Assembly (NCBI GenBank): GCA_036426205.1
Contig: CM071587.1
Span: forward strand, 1,043,986-1,107,985
Direction: 5' to 3'
Length of the DNA stretch: 64,000 nt
DNA from: Ascaphus truei
Lineage: Eukaryota; Chordata; Amphibia; Anura; Ascaphidae
The position numbers were made by a program, and so were the translations under genes. Position 1 is the stretch's first letter. Every line of letters starts with the position of its first letter. Positions 45,901 to 54,298 of the stretch are shown piece after piece. Under the pieces are notes generated by a model that was given only the letters and a program-made list of their open reading frames with translations, did no database searches and was not told where the DNA came from.

Positions 45901-46573
45901 CAGTCTCTTTCTCACTAGAAGTCAGTCTTTCACTAGAGGTCCGTCTCATTAGGGGTAATGGTCTCCCCTCCAGTGGTCCAACGATGGAGCTCATAATGAC
46001 CCTCCCGCCTCTCTGCACACCCATACTGAACAGGCCTCTCTCCCCACAGTCCTTCGGTGTCTGGGGATTCCCAGCCGCGTCGTCACCAACTACAACTCCG
46101 CCCACGACACCAACAGCAACCTGGTGATCGAGCAGTATCTGGACGAGAACGGGAAGCGCCAGAAGCAGCAAAGAGACATGATCTGGTAAGACCATGCGTG
46201 GCAGGGATGGGGTTAACATGGTGTCACGCCACCAACATACAGACAGCACCAATGATCATAACATAGAGATCCAGGCAGGAGCCCCTGACCCAAAAACCTC
46301 ACACTTCATAGCTTACATTGTTAATATTGTAGTGGTAGTGTCCCTAGACACTTTGGTTACTCCGTTCCTCGATGCTCTCCAATTGAGTGGCTAAGACAGT
46401 GGAGGTGAGCAGTGGTATCTGCTCAGGCTCATGAGGAATATTCCACCTGTTTCTCTTCTTGCCATAAAGGAATTACCATTGCTGGGTGGAGTCGTGGATG
46501 GCGCGTTCGGATCTGGGTGACAGTTACAATGGGTGGCAGGCGGTGGATCCGACTCCCCAGGAGAAGAGCGAAG
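30704..46573 (+). CDS. TGM2: Transglutaminase, TGM2-type, exons 1-8 (3-prime part not in window)
   Basis: Calcium-dependent protein cross-linking enzyme: Gln side chain plus Lys amine gives an isopeptide bond. Eight exons (10, 180, 243, 119, 129, 178, 136, 104 bases of coding sequence) join in frame with GT-AG introns and encode residues 1-366. Exon lengths 119/129/178/104 are those typical of the TGM family. The N-terminus [13 protein letters not shown] matches TGM2. Residues ~1-140 form the N-terminal beta-sandwich and the rest is the catalytic core. Numbering coincides with human TG2: YGQCWVFA gives Cys277, NYHCWVESW gives His335, DPTPQEKSE gives Asp358, and Trp241 is present. The core remainder and both beta-barrels should lie in exons 9-13, which I cannot find before 64,000. 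Residues 173/174, Lys/Phe in human TG2 (guanine pocket), read Asp/Ser here. Other TGM paralogues are less likely given the start and residue register. Confidence 0.9.
30805..31055 (+). repeat. TG-rich minisatellite in intron 1
   Basis: Units of GTGTGTGTAACTGGCACTGT type around a long (TG)n run at about 30,858-30,902. Confidence 0.9.
31056..31220 (+). mobile_element. L2/SINE-like fragment
   Basis: Contains TATATAGAACCCAATGTGT, CAGCGCTTTACAAAGACAAT, CCCTGCCCTGGAGAGCTTAC and ACTCTAAGTGG. This is a common vertebrate repeat pattern derived from a LINE/SINE 3-prime region. It probably continues at 31,500-31,780 (ATGAAATGCCTCATGTAAGAG). Confidence 0.55.
31221..31497 (+). repeat. ~39 bp minisatellite in intron 1
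   Basis: About seven units combining GCAGTAGATGGCAGTGGCTG and GCATTGATGGTGGATAGGT. It arose inside the preceding dispersed repeat. Confidence 0.95.
31780..32070 (+). repeat. TG-rich and ~24 bp minisatellites in intron 1
   Basis: 31,790-31,965 has GTGTGTAGCTGGCAGTGTGT-type units. 31,968-32,065 has four copies of a unit with GGGGGACAGGCAGAGCTGTG. Confidence 0.9.
32196..34080 (+). repeat. 1.9 kb CACCCAGCGCTCTTACACTG array in intron 1
   Basis: About 70 units of roughly 26 bp, each CACCCAGCGCTCTTACACTG plus CCCCC(CA). Unit length varies by 1-3 bases, mostly in C-runs. Long open frames on both strands are artefacts. The irregular units at 32,500-32,800 look like uncorrected long-read errors. Confidence 0.97.
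34250..34620 (+). repeat. ACACATGTACGCACACACA array in intron 1
   Basis: About fourteen units containing AATATACACATGTACGCACA. All frames through it are artefacts. 34,625-35,100 is unassigned non-repetitive sequence. Confidence 0.95.
35110..35325 (+). repeat. CA-rich array related to the 34,250 array
   Basis: CACAATACACACACGTACTT-type units, more degenerate. Confidence 0.85.
35380..36095 (+). repeat. CACTAGACACACAC-CATACACGC array
   Basis: About 25 units of 26-32 bp with GCACTAGACACACACACGCA and CCATACACGCCT. It ends 43 bp before exon 2. Confidence 0.95.
36138..36317 (+). CDS. TGM2: TGM2 exon 2
   Basis: Residues 4-63, [20 protein letters not shown] through to NVHT. Acceptor CTCTCCTGCAG, donor CACAG/GTAACC. 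It contains the LVVRRG motif of the N-terminal beta-sandwich. Its donor is the first of about 25 tandem copies of a CAG/GTAACC unit. Confidence 0.9.
36316..36850 (+). repeat. Tandem array of CAG/GTAACC splice-site-like units at exon 2 donor
   Basis: About 25 units of 20-23 bp, each reading GTAACCCCCCTCTTATATAC followed by AG. The true donor of exon 2 is the first unit. Most later units keep AG/GTAAC or AG/GTATC. Reading on from exon 2 meets TAA in the second unit, so downstream donors would truncate the protein. Confidence 0.95.
36851..37320 (+). repeat. GTGTTGG(C/T)GAGTGTG and GGGGGGAGCAGCGCAGT repeats
   Basis: 36,860-37,000 has short GTGTGTTGGCGAGTG units. 37,125-37,315 has G-rich units with GAGCAGCGCAGTGAGGGGG. 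The region between has no recognised gene. Confidence 0.8.
37321..38330. other. Unassigned intron 2 sequence
   Basis: No coding region recognised. 37,980-38,260 is GC-richer with TGACGTCATC, and TGCCCAATAAAGTCATTTAA suggests the end of a dispersed repeat. Confidence 0.35.
38345..39035 (+). pseudogene. Non-LTR reverse transcriptase fragment
   Basis: The plus strand encodes [20 protein letters not shown], then [20 protein letters not shown] and [12 protein letters not shown] (38,560-38,795). These are conserved blocks at the start of LINE reverse transcriptase. Further frame-shifted blocks follow ([26 protein letters not shown]). Upstream 38,390-38,480 gives a [24 protein letters not shown] stretch. 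The catalytic YADD region is absent. Confidence 0.8.
39156..39465. mobile_element. CAGGGGTGC-family hAT MITE
   Basis: Begins CAGGGGTGCTCGATC and ends GTTTGCGCTCCCTTG. Internal TCACGTGACCCCGCAACGT and TGCCATGGCGAC blocks are shared with the copies in the LTR element. Flanks TCTTAAAG/ATCTAAAG are an imperfect 8 bp duplication. Confidence 0.8.
39722..41372 (-). pseudogene. CR1/L2-type LINE ORF2 C-terminus and 3-prime end
   Basis: Minus strand, right to left. 41,342-41,125 encodes [23 protein letters not shown] reverse-transcriptase thumb sequence. After an inserted MITE, 40,380-39,880 encodes [38 protein letters not shown] and [18 protein letters not shown], typical of LINE C-termini. It then ends CTCTCAATGTATTACTTCCT, GGTAAAATATTTTATAAATA with a TAAATA tail. 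The coding part is fairly intact apart from the insertion. The 5-prime end is truncated at about 41,372 by a hAT MITE. Confidence 0.85.
40392..41122. mobile_element. PIF/Harbinger-like MITE inside the LINE
   Basis: Begins GGCCTCGGTCCCGCTGCGC and ends GGGAGCGGGGCC, flanked by TTA (40,389-40,391 and 41,123-41,125). It contains a (TG)n-rich minisatellite at 40,665-40,862 and CACCTCCCG(A/C) repeats at 40,968-41,035. Confidence 0.8.
41373..41571. mobile_element. hAT-type MITE (CAACTCCAGTCCTCAA family)
   Basis: TTTTCAACTCTAGTCCTCAA at left and GGACTGAAGTTGAGCGCCCC at right are inverted. The inside has CACAGGTGGCTCAATCAG and its inverted partner. Same family as 15,486. Confidence 0.8.
41572..43452. 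other. Rest of intron 2: microsatellites and unassigned sequence
   Basis: 41,866-41,880 is a C-run. (TA)n runs lie at 42,019-42,035, 42,160-42,182 and 42,303-42,325. 42,725-42,860 is a GGTGGGGTAATAGG(A/G)GCT minisatellite of about 17 bp units. Nothing else recognised. Confidence 0.6.
43453..43695 (+). CDS. TGM2: TGM2 exon 3
   Basis: Residues 64-144, ending [20 protein letters not shown] and LLFNPWCP. Acceptor CACCACCTCAG, donor [20 protein letters not shown] and the LLFN-WCP block are TGM family signatures closing the N-terminal domain. Codon 145 is split to exon 4. Confidence 0.92.
43887..44081. mobile_element. hAT-type MITE in intron 3
   Basis: Left GGGTGGCAAACTCCAGCCCT and right AGGACTGGAATTGACCACCC are inverted. 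The centre has CTGGCTCAGTCAAAGACTGA. Same family as 15,486. Confidence 0.85.
44217..44335 (+). CDS. TGM2: TGM2 exon 4
   Basis: Residues 145-184: [20 protein letters not shown] and PWNFGQ. 119 bases, acceptor TCTCCTCAG, donor ACAG/GTAAAG. Residues 171-178 read AKDSINGV where human TG2 has the Lys173/Phe174 guanine contacts, so nucleotide binding may differ. Confidence 0.92.
44700..44990 (+). repeat. Pyrimidine-rich tract in intron 4
   Basis: TCTCTGCCTCTCCTCACACCC units, then CTCTCTCCCC runs, ending 6 bp before exon 5. An unusually long polypyrimidine tract for its acceptor. Confidence 0.9.
44996..45124 (+). CDS. TGM2: TGM2 exon 5
   Basis: Residues 185-227: [20 protein letters not shown], then [11 protein letters not shown] and RVVSAM. 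129 bases, phase 0 on both sides, acceptor CCATGTCAG, donor ATG/GTGAGT. It is preceded by a ~290 bp pyrimidine-rich tract. Confidence 0.92.
45444..45621 (+). CDS. TGM2: TGM2 exon 6 (active-site Cys277)
   Basis: Residues 228-286: [50 protein letters not shown]. 178 bases, acceptor GTACTTCAG, donor ACAG/GTGAGT. It holds the nucleophile Cys277, transition-state Trp241 and the conserved Cys230 and Asp232/233. Confidence 0.95.
45790..45950 (+). repeat. 20 bp minisatellite in intron 6
   Basis: About seven copies of CTCTCACTAGAGGTCAGTCT. It is close in length to the 20-23 bp array after exon 2 but unrelated in sequence. Confidence 0.9.
46050..46185 (+). CDS. TGM2: TGM2 exon 7
   Basis: Residues 287-331/332: [20 protein letters not shown], then [14 protein letters not shown]. 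136 bases (close to the usual 136-139), acceptor CTCCCCACAG, donor ATCTG/GTAAG. The NYNSAHD block is a TGM signature. Confidence 0.93.
46470..46573 (+). CDS. TGM2: TGM2 exon 8 (His335, Asp358)
   Basis: Residues 333-366: [20 protein letters not shown], then [14 protein letters not shown]. 104 bases, acceptor TGCCATAAAG, donor CGAAG/GTAGGG. It supplies the catalytic His335 and Asp358, spaced 23 residues apart as in human TG2. The last exon of this gene found in the window. Confidence 0.93.
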
Positions 46574-47391
46574 GTAGGGTTAGATCCAGCAGGTCTGAGC
46601 TCACTCACTGGACCGCCTTCAATACTGGGGACTTGATTAGCATCTCAATCACTGGAACACCAACACTCACTCTTAGTACTGGAGTCTTGAGTGGGATCTC
46701 ACTCAACAAACTGTGAAATAGTCATGCCCTGGTTCAGAATCCTACACACCCCTCTGTCTGGCTCCTAGTAGATATGGATCAGTGCATATCGTATACGAGT
46801 TTAGAGATGCTTTGGTTTGGTGGGTTCTGTTATTACTTTATATTCTGTGGGGAAGCCCATCGGTATGGGTATATTGCTGAAGTTTAAGGTGCCCTTCTTC
46901 TGTAATGTAGGATTATATTGCTGTGGGTGCCGCCAGTCTCTTGTAGGGGTAACATGCCCTGCCTGTATTTGGCATGCGGGGTGGGGTGACGTCACGGCCA
47001 GGGCTATGCAGACTGTGAGACTCACACCACCCTCACACCGCGTGCGCCTCTGAGACAGTGGCGATCCACACGCTGTTCCCCGCACAATCCAACCGCCTCA
47101 CACCCTCCACCACAGCCTCACACCCTCCACCCACCCGCCCACTCGGCTCTTCTCACCCCGCGGGACCGGGGGGGAACGACTGCCGGGAACACAGGTGAGC
47201 GCGCCTCTGACCAACACAGGCCCTTCGAGCTGGGGACCAAGATGAGGAGGAGAGGGGAGGGAAACAAGCGCCACCACGCACACGCTACACACCACCTGCC
47301 CCGCCGCCGCTCCTCACCTCAACACCCCGCCGCCTCTCCCCTCAGCGGGGACTGCTGGGTGCGCCGGGGAGGGGGGGAGGAGCACCAACTA
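46574..47391. other. Start of intron 8, unassigned
   Basis: No exon 9 found. 47,095-47,380 is GC-rich with CACACCCTCCACC repeats. Confidence 0.5.
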
Positions 47392-47885
47392 CACCTATAC
47401 TCCTATACAACTATGCTCATACACCTATACAACTATGTTCATACACCTATACAACAATGCTCATACACCTATACTCCTATACAACTATGCTCATACACAT
47501 ATACTCCTATACAACTATGCTCATACACCTATACAACTATGCTCATACACCTATACTCCTATACAACTATGCTCATACACCTATACTACTATACAACTAT
47601 GCTCATACACCTATTCTCTTATACAACTATGCTCATACACCTATACTTGTACAGCTATACTCCTATACAACTATGCTCATACACCTATACAACTATGCTT
47701 GTACACCTATACTACTATACAACTATGCTCATGCACCTATACTCTTATACAACTATGCTCCTACACCTATTCTCCTATACAACTATGCTCATACACCTAT
47801 ACAACTATGCTCATACACCTATACAACTATGCTTGTACACCTATACAACTATGCTTGTACACCTATACAACTATGCTTGTACAAT
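47392..47885 (+). repeat. TATACAACTATGCTCATACACC array, left copy
   Basis: About 20 units of 22-29 bp combining TATACAACTATGCTCATACA and CCTATACTCC. Very regular. Its inverted, much noisier copy is at 50,135-50,465. Confidence 0.95.
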
Positions 47886-48994
47886 AGCTAATGAAACAGA
47901 TAGGTATACTAACCTACATCAACAAAAGCATGGAGGTAATATACATACAATAGGAAAGTTTGTTGGAAAAGGTACCCGGGCGCTATCTCTCTGTGGCTTG
48001 ATACAAATATAGAGATGTCAAAAGAAGGGGGGGTGATACTGCCTGATAATGGTATTCGTTTGATGTCCTTCTGTGACTCGAAACCCCAGCAGGATCTATC
48101 CAGGACCCTTGTTGGCAATGAATACAAAAAACAATGGGGGAGCACAGTTATAGGAAACGGGCAGTGTATTGTGACTAGTAATCGTTATAGATAGAGCAGT
48201 TTACACAGCTGTAAAGGTGATAGTTCACGGGGCGGATACCAAACTCAATATGTATACATACAATGGTTGTATGTGTGGGTGGAAAGGTAAAAGAATATAT
48301 AACTTACACTGCCTTGTGTAAGTTCAGTCGCATCAGGGTTTCTTTGGGTTTCCCGTCACCTTGGAATGATGTGATCTTCTACGATTTGTACTTCTTCTTC
48401 TTGGTGTATATTCAGCTTTCCTCGTTCATTCGATGTGCCCCTCCAGGGGGATTTCCTCTCATGTAAACAAAAAGAGGGTAAGGTTAACTCACATATATAT
48501 AGAGGCGACAATATGGGGAAGGATGGTATAGTGGAAGACCATTAAAATATAATGGTACGATCATGCACTCACACGGGCTAATGTGAGCCTTCTCTTATCT
48601 TGGTATCTTATTGTTGCCCATTAGGGATAACTTTCAATTGGTTATAGGTGGTGATGAAGGGGGGAACAATAAGATATAACACAATACTCACACGGGCCAG
48701 TGTGAGTACACACTCCTAGTGGTTTCTTGACACGTTTGTTCCTGTTCTTTATGCACCCCTAAAGCTGAAGATGGGGTGGACACAGATGAAATGACACTAT
48801 GGTCTGCAGGGTAAAACTTTATTTTAATAAAAACATGGATATAAAAACAAGAAAAAAAGAAACCAAAGGCTTCTATAATGATAAAAAGCTAGGGGAGTAG
48901 TATGGTATATAGTGGTAGGGAGTCTCTCCTTCCGCGTCCGGATGGGGAGCTACGACTGCACCTCTGCCTCCTCTAAAATAAGCTAATAGCCTAT

Positions 48995-49036
48995 TGAGCC
49001 TGAGGAAGTCCAGTTCCGGACGAAACGCGTTGCTTA
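48995..49036 (+). ncRNA. Hammerhead ribozyme candidate at palindrome centre
   Basis: Stem I strand TGAGC (48,995-48,999), CTGAGGA (fits the CUGANGA core), stem II GTCC/GGAC (49,008-49,011 with 49,018-49,021), GAAA (49,022-49,025), self-complementary ACGCGT (49,025-49,030), cleavage base T (49,031), and returning stem I strand GCTTA (49,032-49,036), which pairs with TGAGC. All conserved core positions are present. Like the 19,088 motif, stem III would need a second molecule. Confidence 0.7.
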
Positions 49037-50134
49037 CTTAGTCAGTGGGACATTTTTTAGCTTTTATTTTAGAGGGGCAGAGGTGCAGTCGTAGCTCCCA
49101 TCCGGACGCGGAGGAGAGGACTCCCACCACTATATACCATCTACTACTCCTAGTTTTATCATTATAGAAGCCTTTGGTTTCTTTTTTTCTTGTTTTTATA
49201 TCCATGTTTTATTAAAATAAAGTTTTACCCTGCAGACCATAGTGTCATTTCATCTGTGTCCACCCCATCTTCAGCTTTAGGGGTGTGCATAAAGACAGCA
49301 ACAAAAGTGTCAAGAAACCACTAGGAGTGTGTACTCACACCTGGCGTGTGAGTATTGTGTTATATCTTATGTTCCCCCCTTCATCACCACCTATAACAAT
49401 GAAAGTTATCCCAATGGGCAACAATAAGATACCAAGATAAGAGAAGGCTCACATTAGCCCGTGTGAGTGCATGATCGTACCATTATATTTAATGGTCTTC
49501 CACTATACCATCCTTCCCCTATGTCGCCTCTATATATATGTGAGTAACCTTACCTCTTTTTGTTACATGAGAGGAAATCCCCCTGGAGGGCACATCGAAT
49601 GAAAACGAAGGAAAGCGTGAATATACACCAAAGAAGAAGAAGTACAAACGTAGAAGATCACTCATTCCAAGGTGACGGGAAACCCAAAGAAACCTGATGC
49701 GACCTGAACTTACACAAGGCAGTGTAAGTTATATATTCTTTTACCTTTCCACCCACACATACAACATTGTATGTATACATATTGAGTTTGGTATCCGCCC
49801 CGTGAACTATCACCTTTACAGCTGTGTGTAAATGCTCTATCTATAACGATTACTAGTCACAATACACTGCCGTTTCCTATAACTGTGCCCCCATTGTTTT
49901 TTTTGTATTATGCCAACAAGGGTCCTGGATGAGATCCTGCTGGGGTTTCGAGTCACAGAAGGACATCAAAAGAATACCATATAGCAGTATAACCCCCCTT
50001 CTTTTGACATCTCTATATTGTATCAAGCCACAGAGAGATAGCGCCCGGGGTACCTTTTCCAACAAACTTTCCTATTGTATGTATATTAATCCATGCTTTT
50101 GTTGATGTTGTAGGTTAGTATACCTATCTGTTCA

Positions 50135-50465
50135 TTTATTGTAAAAGCCTAGTTGTATAGTGTACAAGATAGTTGTATAGGTGTACACGCATAGTTGTAT
50201 AGGGTGTATGAGGATAGTTGTATAGGTGATGAGCATAGTGTGTATAGGAGAATAGGATGGTGTGTAGGAGCATAGTTGTATAAGAGTATAGGTGCATGAG
50301 CATAGTTGTATAGTAGTATAGGTGTACAAGCATAGTTGTATAGGTGTATGAGCATAGTTGTATAGGAGTATAGCTGTACAAGTATAGGTGTATGAGCATA
50401 GTTGTATAAGAGAATAGGTGTATGAGCATAGTTGTATAGTAGTATAGGTGTATGTAGGTGTATTC
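50135..50465 (-). repeat. Inverted, degraded copy of the TATACAACTATG array
   Basis: Minus-strand units match the left array but with many small deletions (for example near 50,205-50,275). Confidence 0.9.
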
Positions 50466-50639
50466 AATATACATACAATATGTAGGTGTATTCAATATAC
50501 ATACAATAAACTGAAAGTCTATAACAACCCTGGCCTTACCCGTGGGCAGAAAACGCTACTTTTTAGGTGCACCAGAAAGTAGTAAAAAAAAAATATCACA
50601 TTTTGTGATGCATAGAAGACAAAAGAAGGCTCAGGACAG

Positions 50640-51180
50640 CACACGGGACTGCAGGAGATCCCCCTCACACTCACGGGACTGCAGGAGATCCCCCTTATAC
50701 TCACGTGACTGCAGGAGATCCCCCTCACACCACTGGACTGCAAGGAGGGAGATCCCCTTACACTCACGGACTGCAGGAGATCCCCTCACTACGATCACTT
50801 ACACTCAAGGGACTGCAGGAGATCCCCCTTACACTCACGGGACTGCAGGAGATCCCCCTCACACTCACGGGACTGCAGGAGATCCCCCTTACACTCACGG
50901 GACTGCAGGAGATCCCCCTCACACTCACGGGACTGCAGGAGATCCCCCTTACACTCACGGGACTGCAGGAGATCCCCCTCACACTCACGGGACTGCAGGG
51001 AGGATCCCCTCACAATCACGGGACTGCAGGAGATCCCCCATTACAACTTACACGGGATGCAGGAGCCCCCTACACTCAAGACTGCAGGAGATCCCCTTAC
51101 ACCACGGGGACTGCAGGAGATCCCCCTTACACTCACGGGACTGCAGGAGATCCCCCTTACACTCACGGAACGCCGTGGAG
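50640..51180 (+). repeat. 30 bp minisatellite ACGGGACTGCAGGAGATCCC
   Basis: About 18 units with ACGGGACTGCAGGAGATCCC and CCTTACACTC (or CCTCACACTC), often alternating. The ragged units at 50,735-50,805 and 51,030-51,105 look like sequencing error. Direct repeats lack spacers, so this is not a CRISPR array. Confidence 0.95.
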
Positions 51181-51449
51181 GGGGCGCTCTAAAACAGCAA
51201 GTAATTGAGCAGTAATTAGGAGCACTGGAGGGGGACGTAGCTGGCTGTGTGGTTCATACATGGCTCTTATGCACAGTGCGAGTGTATTTTAATCATTATT
51301 TTACCCATTAAAATCACCAACTATATTTCACCATGGATGCCGTTCTTTGCACTTTCTTCCAGGCATCCTTTACTAAAGGAACAGTGAGCACCTGTGTTAG
51401 CCCCGTCTTCCATGTATTCAAATAACAGAGGAGGGAGAAGGACTAGGTA
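51181..51449. other. Unassigned
   Basis: Nothing recognised. Confidence 0.4.
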
Positions 51450-51870
51450 GTGTGACACCTCTTATTGGACCAACAGAGATAGTAGTTAATGTTATAAGCT
51501 TTTGAAGCTCTCAGGTAGCATACAGGTACTTTCCTCAGGTAGCATACAGGTACTTTCCTCAGGTAGCATACAGGTACAAGCTCTCAGGTAGCATACAGGG
51601 ACAAGCTCTCAGGTAGCATACAGGTACAAGCTCTCAGGTAGCATACAGGTACAAGCTCTCAGGTAGCATACAGGTACAAGCTCTCAGGTAGCATACAGGT
51701 ACAAGCTCTCAGCTAGCATACAGGTACAAGCTCTCAGCTAGCATACAGGTACAAGCTCTCAGGTAGCATACAGGTACTTTCCTCAGGTTCCCTGTTGAAG
51801 AACCCTGGGAGGTTCTAAAGCTAGTACTGTATTAATGATCTGTTGGTCCAATAAAAGAAACAACACTACC
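51450..51870. mobile_element. Fold-back MITE with internal 25 bp minisatellite
   Basis: CTTATTGGACCAACAGAGAT at left is inverted at right (ATCTGTTGGTCCAATAAAAG). Inside, about eleven copies of AGGTAGCATACAGGTACAAG-CTCTC fill 51,525-51,790. A solitary TGTTGGTCCAATAAAAG end occurs at 12,251. Confidence 0.75.
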
Positions 51871-52972
51871 CGCTCCTTTGTTATTTTACAGTCGCACAGA
51901 AGAAGATGACATTTCAGCATGAGCTGGTGCCTTTGCCAAGCGATGCATTACAGAGAGTCGGCCCCAGCCGATTCACACGTCTGGTTGCCCTTTGCCAGAA
52001 TGGCAAAAGCAGTAAATCCAGAAGTCACCTTTCCATTCTAATTATCTCCCGCTGAAATCAATATCTCCTCTCAAAGACTCCGTGTGCACATCCATAATGG
52101 GGACGCACTGACCTCACGCTATTAAATGGCAACAGAGGGACATGGAAGGGTTAACCCAAGGCCAGTGAACCCCAGTGCCCTGGCATAATGAAAAACTTGT
52201 GGCTGAAACCCTGCATCAGTGTCTGGGCCGTTATTCACAGGCTGTAGCGTTGTAGACACACCAAAGTCATTGGGTCCCAAGCTTTTCCCATGTGAAGCAA
52301 CCTACTGAGGGTTAAATCAACGTTCCACCGAGACAGAATCCACATCCACAGGCAAGTAACCTCTAGCTACAAGCATTTCAGGATTTCTAGTCCTGTTTAC
52401 GTAAGTACAATTAGGGTAACAGATCCCAAAATGCTAAGGGATTAATAACACAAGATAATATAATATTACACTAGTTGCAAAACAAAACTACAACCCCTTC
52501 TCCTACTTAATGTGCTAATTAAGTAATCACGGTCAGTTCTGGGGGACCCCGTGATTGTTTTTAGTTTGCCCTTTCTTCCCTTGCCCACGCCCTGCACTCA
52601 TGCAGCATATAACATTGAAGGGACTGCACTACAATTAGAACCTTTTAACCAAAGGGGTTGCTTGCTCATCCAGCGCTGAAGGTGTTAATCAACGAGTGGG
52701 GGTTGTAGGCTCCGAATATATTTCTGCGGAAGATTCCCCCGTTGGATGCCCGCGGCAGTCCGTCGGTAATTGCTGCATTAAGTCTAAGTAACAGCCATGT
52801 GCGTCTGTAACATGGTGGAAACATTATCTGATATTATATGTGAGTCAAAACCCTGACACACACGAATGGGTGAGACTGGACCACTGGATAATCAAGCCAA
52901 CAGTACATTGCAGCATCTATTTTAATCTGAATTTCTTTAATTCATATCTCCATGTAGAGTAAATGAGTACTT
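51871..52972. other. Unassigned
   Basis: AGAAGATGACATTTCAGCATGAGCTG near 51,900 suggests a dispersed repeat, but no gene or known element is recognised. Confidence 0.35.
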
Positions 52973-53130
52973 CAGCATGAGGCGATACCTGTTTTTATTT
53001 GGACTAACAATTGATATTATAAGGCCAGCTTTCTAGGGTTCTTTCTCGAAGAGAGAGAACTCTGGAAATCTAGTCTTATAATATCAATTGTTAGTACAAC
53101 TAGAAAAAGGTATCGCCCGATACTGAAGTA
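52973..53130. mobile_element. Fold-back repeat with ~65 bp arms
   Basis: The left arm (TTCAGCATGAGGCGATACCT, ...TTAGTCCAAATAAAA type, AACAATTGATATTATAAG) is inverted at right (CTTATAATATCAATTGTTAG, AAAGGTATCGCC). The loop holds TTCTTTCTCGAAGAGAGAGAA. Confidence 0.8.
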
Positions 53131-53471
53131 CTCAATACTCTGCACTATCGCACCAACGCGGCTAGTTCTACTTAATTCATCCATATAAAAAAAAATGTTA
53201 TTCCGTAGGAATATTTTCTGTCACTTTTTTACTAGATGAAGATCTAGTGAGTGAGCGGCCCAGAATAGGTACTGTGTTACAAGCATGTCCCTCACTTTAA
53301 CCGCTACACCGGCCTCCTGCTTGTTGAGATAAGAAATGGGAAAAAACGTAAGTGGTTAAAATGGATGAAATATGTTGCAAGGGGACATTAAACATCCGTG
53401 AATAACATTCGGAAAGGCCGGCAGCTGACTTCTCTGAAGCCAGTCCCAAGTCTGTCACTGAAAAGGTTAAC

Positions 53472-53655
53472 CTAGGGGTCCTCAACCTCAGTCCTCAAGA
53501 CTCCTCAACAGGTCAGGTTTTAAGGATATCCCAGCTTCAGAACAGGTGGCTCAATCAGTGGCTCAGTCAAAGACTGCACCACCTGTGCTGAAGCAGGGAT
53601 ATCCTGAAAACCTGACTTGATGTTGGCTCTTGAGGACTGGAGTTTGCCAGTCCTG
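53472..53655. mobile_element. hAT-type MITE (CAACTCCAGTCCTCAA family)
   Basis: CCTCAACCTCAGTCCTCAAG at left, TTGAGGACTGGAGTTTGCCA at right, and CCACCTGTGCTGAAGCAGGG inside. Same family as 15,486. Confidence 0.85.
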
Positions 53656-53689
53656 GTGTAGACATTCTTCCAAATTAATCTTAATCTCT

Positions 53690-53946
53690 CTCTCTCTCTC
53701 TCTCTCTATCTCTCGTTCTCTCTCGTTCTCTCTCTCTCGTTCTCTCTCGTTCTCTCTCTCTCGTTCTCTCTCTCTCGTTCTCTCTCGTTCTCTCTCTCTC
53801 GTTCTCTCTCTCTCGTTATCTCTTCTCTCTCCAGGAGGAGGAGACAGCAAGAGGGAGAGGAAAGAGAGAGGAAGGAGGGAAAGAGAGAGAGGCGGAGAGA
53901 GGATGAGAGAGGGGAGAAGAGAGAGACTATCTCGGCGTTTCTCTCT

Positions 53947-54005
<59 letters not shown>
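53690..54005 (+). repeat. (CT)n and TCTCGTTC microsatellites with a GA-rich inverse
   Basis: (CT)n at 53,682-53,708, TCTCTCTCGTTC units to 53,820, a purine-rich GAGAGAGG stretch 53,832-53,928, then (CT)n 53,945-54,002. Adjacent pyrimidine and purine blocks can pair with each other. Confidence 0.95.
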
Positions 54006-54167
54006 ATACCTTAAGCTCCTTCTTGACGATTTTACACATTAGTTCAACTTTTAGGGTTTTAAAAAGAAAATAACAGCATCTCACTAAACCCCACTTGACT
54101 TTAATTGCACTAGAACAGTTTTACAATAAAAAGTGTTTTTTTTTTTTTGCTCAGGCATCAACGACTG

Positions 54168-54298
54168 AGCCACTGATTGAGCCACCTGTGCTGAGGCAGG
54201 GAGTGATTGAACCACCTGTGCTGAAGCAGTGATATCCTGAAAACCTGACCTGTTGACCTGTTGGGAGGTCTTGAGGACTGGAGTTGAGAACCCCCTGG
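54168..54298. mobile_element. hAT-type MITE, partial copy
   Basis: Retains GAGCCACCTGTGCTGA twice and the right end GGACTGGAGTTGAGAACCCC. The left end is missing. Confidence 0.7.

Larger units (their letters stand above)
47392..50465. repeat. 3 kb inverted repeat (palindrome)
   Basis: The left arm 47,392-48,975 and right arm 50,465-49,056 are inverted copies, above 90% identical by eye, around an ~80 bp centre (48,976-49,055). Corresponding blocks include TTGGAAAAGGTACCCGGGCG, AAGCTGAAGATGGGGTGGAC and the satellite itself. Most differences are single-base indels, and the right arm is the degraded one. No protein-coding gene within. Confidence 0.9.

Noticed and set aside
30704..46573. Assignment to TGM1, TGM3, TGM5 or TGM7
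   Set aside because: The start (MAE then a split codon), lack of a long N-terminal extension, and exact residue register with TG2 at 241, 277, 335 and 358 favour TGM2. The altered 173/174 pair leaves a TGM2-like paralogue possible.
50640..51180. Regular ~30 bp repeats that could suggest a CRISPR array
   Set aside because: The units are directly adjacent with no unique spacers, no cas genes are present, and the context is vertebrate.
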